Shown here in pieces: positions 22,840 through 25,873 of a stretch of 25,873 bases of DNA (its first letter is position 1; every line of letters starts with the position of its first letter). The translations under genes and the position numbers were made by a program. Source of the stretch: Candidatus Aminicenantes bacterium UBA647. Lineage in GTDB: Bacteria; Acidobacteriota; Aminicenantia; UBA2199. Under the pieces are notes generated by a model, which worked only from the letters and a program-made list of their open reading frames with translations, made no database searches and had not been told where the DNA came from. Location: contig DBOL01000034.1 of the NCBI GenBank assembly GCA_002299555.1, positions 1 to 25,873 of the forward strand. Reading direction: 5' to 3'.

Positions 22840-24873
22840 TTGAGAGTATTAATTACAATTTTTCTACTTCTAGTCTTATTATCACCATATTTGATTTCTG
22901 AAGGGATAAACAAAGAGATCTCTCCGACAAAAATTTCAGAAAAAATTTCTATCGATGGAATATTGGATGAACCTGCCTGGCAATCCGCAGAAACAGCGGG
23001 AGATTTCATTCAGTTTCAGCCTCAAAAGGGGGGGGAAACTTCTTTTAAAACCGAAGTGAAAATACTTTATTCTGAAGATTACATTTATTTTGGAATAATA
23101 TGTACAGATAAAGAACCTGAAAAGATCATTGCGAGAATTTCACAAAGAGATGGGAATCTGGGTGATGATGATTCTATCGGAATAGGAATAGATACTTTTT
23201 TCGATCGCCGGACAGCCTATTATTTTTTCACCAACCCTCTGGGAACTCAGTTGGATGGGCGCCTCAGTGATAATGGGCGAACAGCAGATTCAACATGGGA
23301 TGAGAATTGGCTCTCATCGGCAAAAAAAACAAAAACAGGATGGAACGCAGAAATAGCTATTCCCCTATCTATCTTAAAATATAAACCTGGTGTGAATCTG
23401 AAATGGGGATTAGGGTTAGTCAGATATATCCCCCGGCTTATGGAGAAAGATACCTGGACCGGTCCTGTGGAAACTACCACAAAAGTATCTCAATTCGGAA
23501 CAATGAAAAATTTCGAATTAAAAAAAGCCGGAAAAAATCTTAAAGTTATACCTCATCTGATATCCCGTTTTCAGAAGGATGAGGAGACTAAGATATCTGC
23601 AGGCCTTGATATCAGATATGCTATATCTCAATCGATGTCAGCTGACATTACGATCAACCCCGATTTCGCCACGATCGAGGCTGATGAGGAACGGATCAAC
23701 CTTACCCGTTTCGAACTAAGCATGCCGGAAAAAAGAAACTTTTTCCTTGAAGGGTCAGAAATATACAGCCAGAGAATACGTCTTTTTTATTCTCGACGTA
23801 TCTCGGATATTTATGGCGGTGCAAAGATCTATGGCAAAAAGAATGGATATGAATATTCTTTTATGACTGTTCAGAGTAAAAAAAATGGAGACCTTGAGCT
23901 TGATTCTGCAAATTATTCAGTTTTCCGTCTAAGAAAGGATATCTTCAAATCTTCAACCATTGGTTTTATAGGAGCAAATAAAATTGTCAGCGGGAAAAAA
24001 CATGGCAACCTCGGATTTGACCTTGTTCATTTCTTCTCAGATAAAGTTAATCTGACAGGACAATTTGCATTAAGTTATGGTGATTTTGATGATAAGAACC
24101 TCGCGTTCTTTTTTAGGCCCAGTTTCGATTCTTCAACTTTTCATATCCATCTCAGATACACACAATTAGGAGAAAATTTTGCCGATAATGCCAACAGTGT
24201 CGGTTTTGTCAGGGATGATGACAGGAAGGAACTCGATTCTGCTATAGAGAAAATATGGTGGATTAAAAATTATGGAATAGACAGGATAGAATATTTTTCA
24301 AATTATAACATTTACTGGAGCATGGAAGATACATTGAGAAGTTGGCAGATCGATCAGCAAATTGAGATTGACCTGTCTAACAAATTATCATTTGAGATAG
24401 AGTATATGCGGGAATTTAAACGTTATGAAGCAGACTATGACAATTATTCAGTTGGATTTGAAACTGGCTATAACACCAGGGAGTGGCAGTCAGCAAAAAT
24501 AAACTATGAATTCGGCCACAGTTTTGGGCTTGATTATAATCTGATTGGAACAGGAGTGAATTATAAGATCTTTAAAAATCTCTCATTTGAATATGACCTG
24601 AACAGATTGGCCTTTGATCCTGACCCTGATAATGAAAGCACATGGATCCACATTCTCAGGATGACAAATTATTTCACCAAGGATATATATTTTAAATTGT
24701 TCTATCAAACCAATTCAGCAATAACCAAAGAGAATATTCAGGCCCTTTTCGTCTACAGATTCCAGCCCCCTTTCGGAACTATTCAACTGGCTTATCAAAA
24801 AGGTAGCAACAGGTTTGGTGATATCGGTGAAAAATGGGACACAGTTTTCATCAAATTCTCATACGTCTTGTAA
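22840..24873 (+). CDS. DUF5916 outer-membrane protein with CBM9-like N-terminal domain
   Basis: 677 residues. A signal peptide covers about 1-20. A carbohydrate-binding family 9-like sandwich follows (about 25-210), starting with ISIDGILDEPAWQSAETAGDF and including DDDSIGIGIDTFFDRRTAYYFFTNPLG. The remaining part alternates polar and hydrophobic residues with many aromatic ends, as in a beta-barrel; NPDFATIEADEERINLTRFELSMPEKR-type segment (about 272-298) is the hallmark of DUF5916. It ends in a strand with a C-terminal aromatic pattern (FIKFSYVL). Proteins of this type in FCB bacteria are placed in the outer membrane; binding or transport of glycans is suspected. The start is TTG 22840, one base after the upstream stop, with GGGG as ribosome-binding site. 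Somewhat shorter than the usual 700-850 residues. Confidence 0.82.
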   Translation: MRVLITIFLLLVLLSPYLISEGINKEISPTKISEKISIDGILDEPAWQSAETAGDFIQFQPQKGGETSFKTEVKILYSEDYIYFGIICTDKEPEKIIARISQRDGNLGDDDSIGIGIDTFFDRRTAYYFFTNPLGTQLDGRLSDNGRTADSTWDENWLSSAKKTKTGWNAEIAIPLSILKYKPGVNLKWGLGLVRYIPRLMEKDTWTGPVETTTKVSQFGTMKNFELKKAGKNLKVIPHLISRFQKDEETKISAGLDIRYAISQSMSADITINPDFATIEADEERINLTRFELSMPEKRNFFLEGSEIYSQRIRLFYSRRISDIYGGAKIYGKKNGYEYSFMTVQSKKNGDLELDSANYSVFRLRKDIFKSSTIGFIGANKIVSGKKHGNLGFDLVHFFSDKVNLTGQFALSYGDFDDKNLAFFFRPSFDSSTFHIHLRYTQLGENFADNANSVGFVRDDDRKELDSAIEKIWWIKNYGIDRIEYFSNYNIYWSMEDTLRSWQIDQQIEIDLSNKLSFEIEYMREFKRYEADYDNYSVGFETGYNTREWQSAKINYEFGHSFGLDYNLIGTGVNYKIFKNLSFEYDLNRLAFDPDPDNESTWIHILRMTNYFTKDIYFKLFYQTNSAITKENIQALFVYRFQPPFGTIQLAYQKGSNRFGDIGEKWDTVFIKFSYVL

Positions 24874-24947
24874 AGATCTTCATTAAAGTTAAAAATAATG
24901 GATAACACTGTTGAAGAATTGTTGGGAGATTTGTATTTGATTGAAAT

Positions 24948-25095
24948 TGTGAAGGGGTCAAGTCTACGTTTGACTCTTGCTATACAATTTCCTTATTTCC
25001 TTTACCCTTTGCAGAATTCCTGGATTATATCTTATCAACTCTCCTGCTCTATAAATCAACGAATAAGAGTCAAACGTAGACTTGACCCCTTCACA
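24948..25095. repeat. Inverted-repeat element, likely IS200/RAYT-associated non-autonomous repeat
   Basis: Two perfect 31-bp inverted arms, 24948-24978 and 25065-25095, enclose 86 bp. The left arm contains GAAGGGGTCAAGTCTACG, and the right arm is its exact complement. After the right arm, 25128-25151 has a tandem AAAATGTC and then AAGAACCGACCCC, which resembles ends associated with Y1-type (IS200/RAYT) transposases. That link is from memory of similar bacterial repeats. No transposase is in the window. The whole gap 24874-25168 holds no gene; an open frame across it (24898-25233) only reflects the repeat. Confidence 0.7.
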
Positions 25096-25168
25096 CCTGG
25101 TTCTACAAAACAGCTCGCGGAAAATGTCAAAATGTCAAGAACCGACCCCAGGTATTTCATCACATTGT

Positions 25169-25747
25169 TCATAACATTGAGTAGGTGTGATTACAGCAGT
25201 CGTGTCCTTGCATTAGGGTTTTGGTTCTGGTAAAATTTATGTTGGGATTGAATCCTTCAATCATATAATAATCCCCTTTACAGTAAAGTTCATAACCCCA
25301 ATCCAAGGCATTCAGGTCCTTGTAGTTTTTTACAGATGGACAGTGGGTGCAATGGATTCTGATTTCTTTTCCACTTCGGTTTATCTTAAACTGGATCCCC
25401 TCTGCCTCACAAAACTGTTCCCAAAGGATTTTAACAAAGGTCTCCATATCATTTTTTTCGGCCCTTTGAGCGATTCTTTTCCAATTGTTCATTTCTTTGA
25501 TTCTAAGCTGTTGACCCACCACCTCTTTGACTTGATTAAACCCATATTCCTTTTCCAGATTTCTTAAACCAGCAATCTTATCTTTTAGAGAATGGATAGA
25601 GAGTACCTTTGATACCTTTTCCTTTAATTCTGTGGGATAGGAATCATTAAAGATGTTTTTTGAAAATAATGGTGAACTTCCCAAAAGTGATCCAGAAACC
25701 AAGAATCCAAATCCCTTTAAAAAATCTCTTCGTTTTTGACAAGCCAT
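25169..25747 (-). CDS. Tat-exported ATC-hydrolase family protein
   Basis: 192 residues with a twin-arginine signal KRRDFLKGFGFLVSGSLLG at 5-23. The C-terminal half (from about residue 108) matches the L-2-amino-thiazoline-4-carboxylic acid hydrolase family: CEAEGIQF, the HCTHCPSV pair, LDWGYELYCKGDYYMIEGFNP and the final TLMQGHDCCNHTYSML with its paired cysteines. The founding enzyme opens the thiazoline ring in L-cysteine production. Most family members are uncharacterised and I infer no substrate. A strong GGAGGG precedes the ATG. The gene is convergent with the inverted-repeat element downstream. It is unusual in being exported, since the founding enzyme is cytoplasmic. The downstream end lies close to the repeat, so the C-terminus could have been shaped by insertion. 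Confidence 0.8.
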   Translation of the reverse strand: MACQKRRDFLKGFGFLVSGSLLGSSPLFSKNIFNDSYPTELKEKVSKVLSIHSLKDKIAGLRNLEKEYGFNQVKEVVGQQLRIKEMNNWKRIAQRAEKNDMETFVKILWEQFCEAEGIQFKINRSGKEIRIHCTHCPSVKNYKDLNALDWGYELYCKGDYYMIEGFNPNINFTRTKTLMQGHDCCNHTYSML

Positions 25748-25851
25748 TGTTCCCTCCTTTTAAAAAATTTTATTTCACATAAAAGCCTTCATAAAATATT
25801 TACGCAAAAACCCTGCCAACTTTCAAAACAATCATAATAGATGGTCAAAGG

Positions 25852-25873
25852 TAAGCGTTTAATTAAACGCTTA
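25852..25873. repeat. Perfect 22-bp palindrome at the window end
   Basis: TAAGCGTTTAA at 25852-25862 is followed immediately by its exact reverse complement, ending on the last base. It could be an operator or hairpin, or a fold-back artefact of a contig end. The rest of 25748-25851 contains the ATC-hydrolase gene's ribosome-binding site and AT-rich sequence with nothing else recognised. Confidence 0.7.

Noticed and set aside
24898..25233. 111-residue frame on the plus strand
   Set aside because: It crosses both arms of the inverted repeat and runs into the end of the ATC-hydrolase gene; no family resemblance and no ribosome-binding site.
1..25873. CRISPR array, tRNA or rRNA
   Set aside because: No regular repeat-spacer pattern, cloverleaf-like sequence or rRNA segment was recognised by eye; a covariance search would be needed to exclude a tRNA.

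Overview
The window reads as two different genomes joined near position 5,980. Positions 1 to about 5,980 are strongly AT-rich. Most genes there lack a clear Shine-Dalgarno sequence. The products are archaeal in character: a two-subunit archaeal-type isopropylmalate/homoaconitate hydro-lyase, an archaeal HD hydrolase, an archaeal-type lysine methyltransferase relative, and a eukaryote-like Ras/Rab-family GTPase domain. I infer an Asgard-like (Lokiarchaeia-type) archaeon. From about 6,000 onward the DNA is less AT-rich and almost every gene has a GGAG/GGAGG Shine-Dalgarno. Proteins carry bacterial Sec, Tat and lipoprotein signals, and one is an outer-membrane barrel. This part looks like a Gram-negative bacterium, perhaps of the FCB or Aminicenantes-like groups; the phylum is a guess.

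The junction lies inside one open frame (5513-6109, minus). Its first ~40 residues look like the start of a bacterial ABC-F ATPase up to the Walker A motif. Everything after Walker A is a Ras/Rab-like GTPase. Both families encode GKT-type P-loops, so a shared short stretch of DNA could have joined two genomes during assembly. I regard this as more likely than a real fusion.

Left block: a 5'-truncated view of a membrane protein (1-259, minus), adenylate kinase (minus), leuC-leuD (plus), a TusA-like sulfur carrier (plus), a ThiF/MoeB-type E1-like enzyme (minus), then a methyltransferase and an HD hydrolase (minus), and the hybrid GTPase frame.

Right block: a secreted Ig-like repeat protein and a small membrane protein; an iron-uptake FeoA-FeoB fusion divergent from a PiT-type phosphate transporter fused to a PhoU-like domain; an arsenic operon (arsR, ArsP-like permease, small thioredoxin, lipoprotein thioredoxin, CcdA-like thiol transporter, Acr3) that contains no arsenate reductase; Tex; a thiamine-binding-fold protein; a membrane polyferredoxin; a small secreted protein; a Tat-exported aldo/keto reductase with two ferredoxin-type clusters; a DUF5916 outer-membrane protein; a non-coding inverted-repeat element; and a Tat-exported ATC-hydrolase family protein. 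The window ends exactly on a perfect 22-bp palindrome.

Regulatory DNA is readable at several places in the right block: a feoAB promoter overlapped by an operator-like palindrome, an arsR promoter with an inverted repeat at the transcription start, a 22-bp-spaced triple repeat upstream of the polyferredoxin gene, and a Shine-Dalgarno/hairpin/start arrangement before the small secreted protein. No tRNA, rRNA, CRISPR array or intact transposase was recognised.
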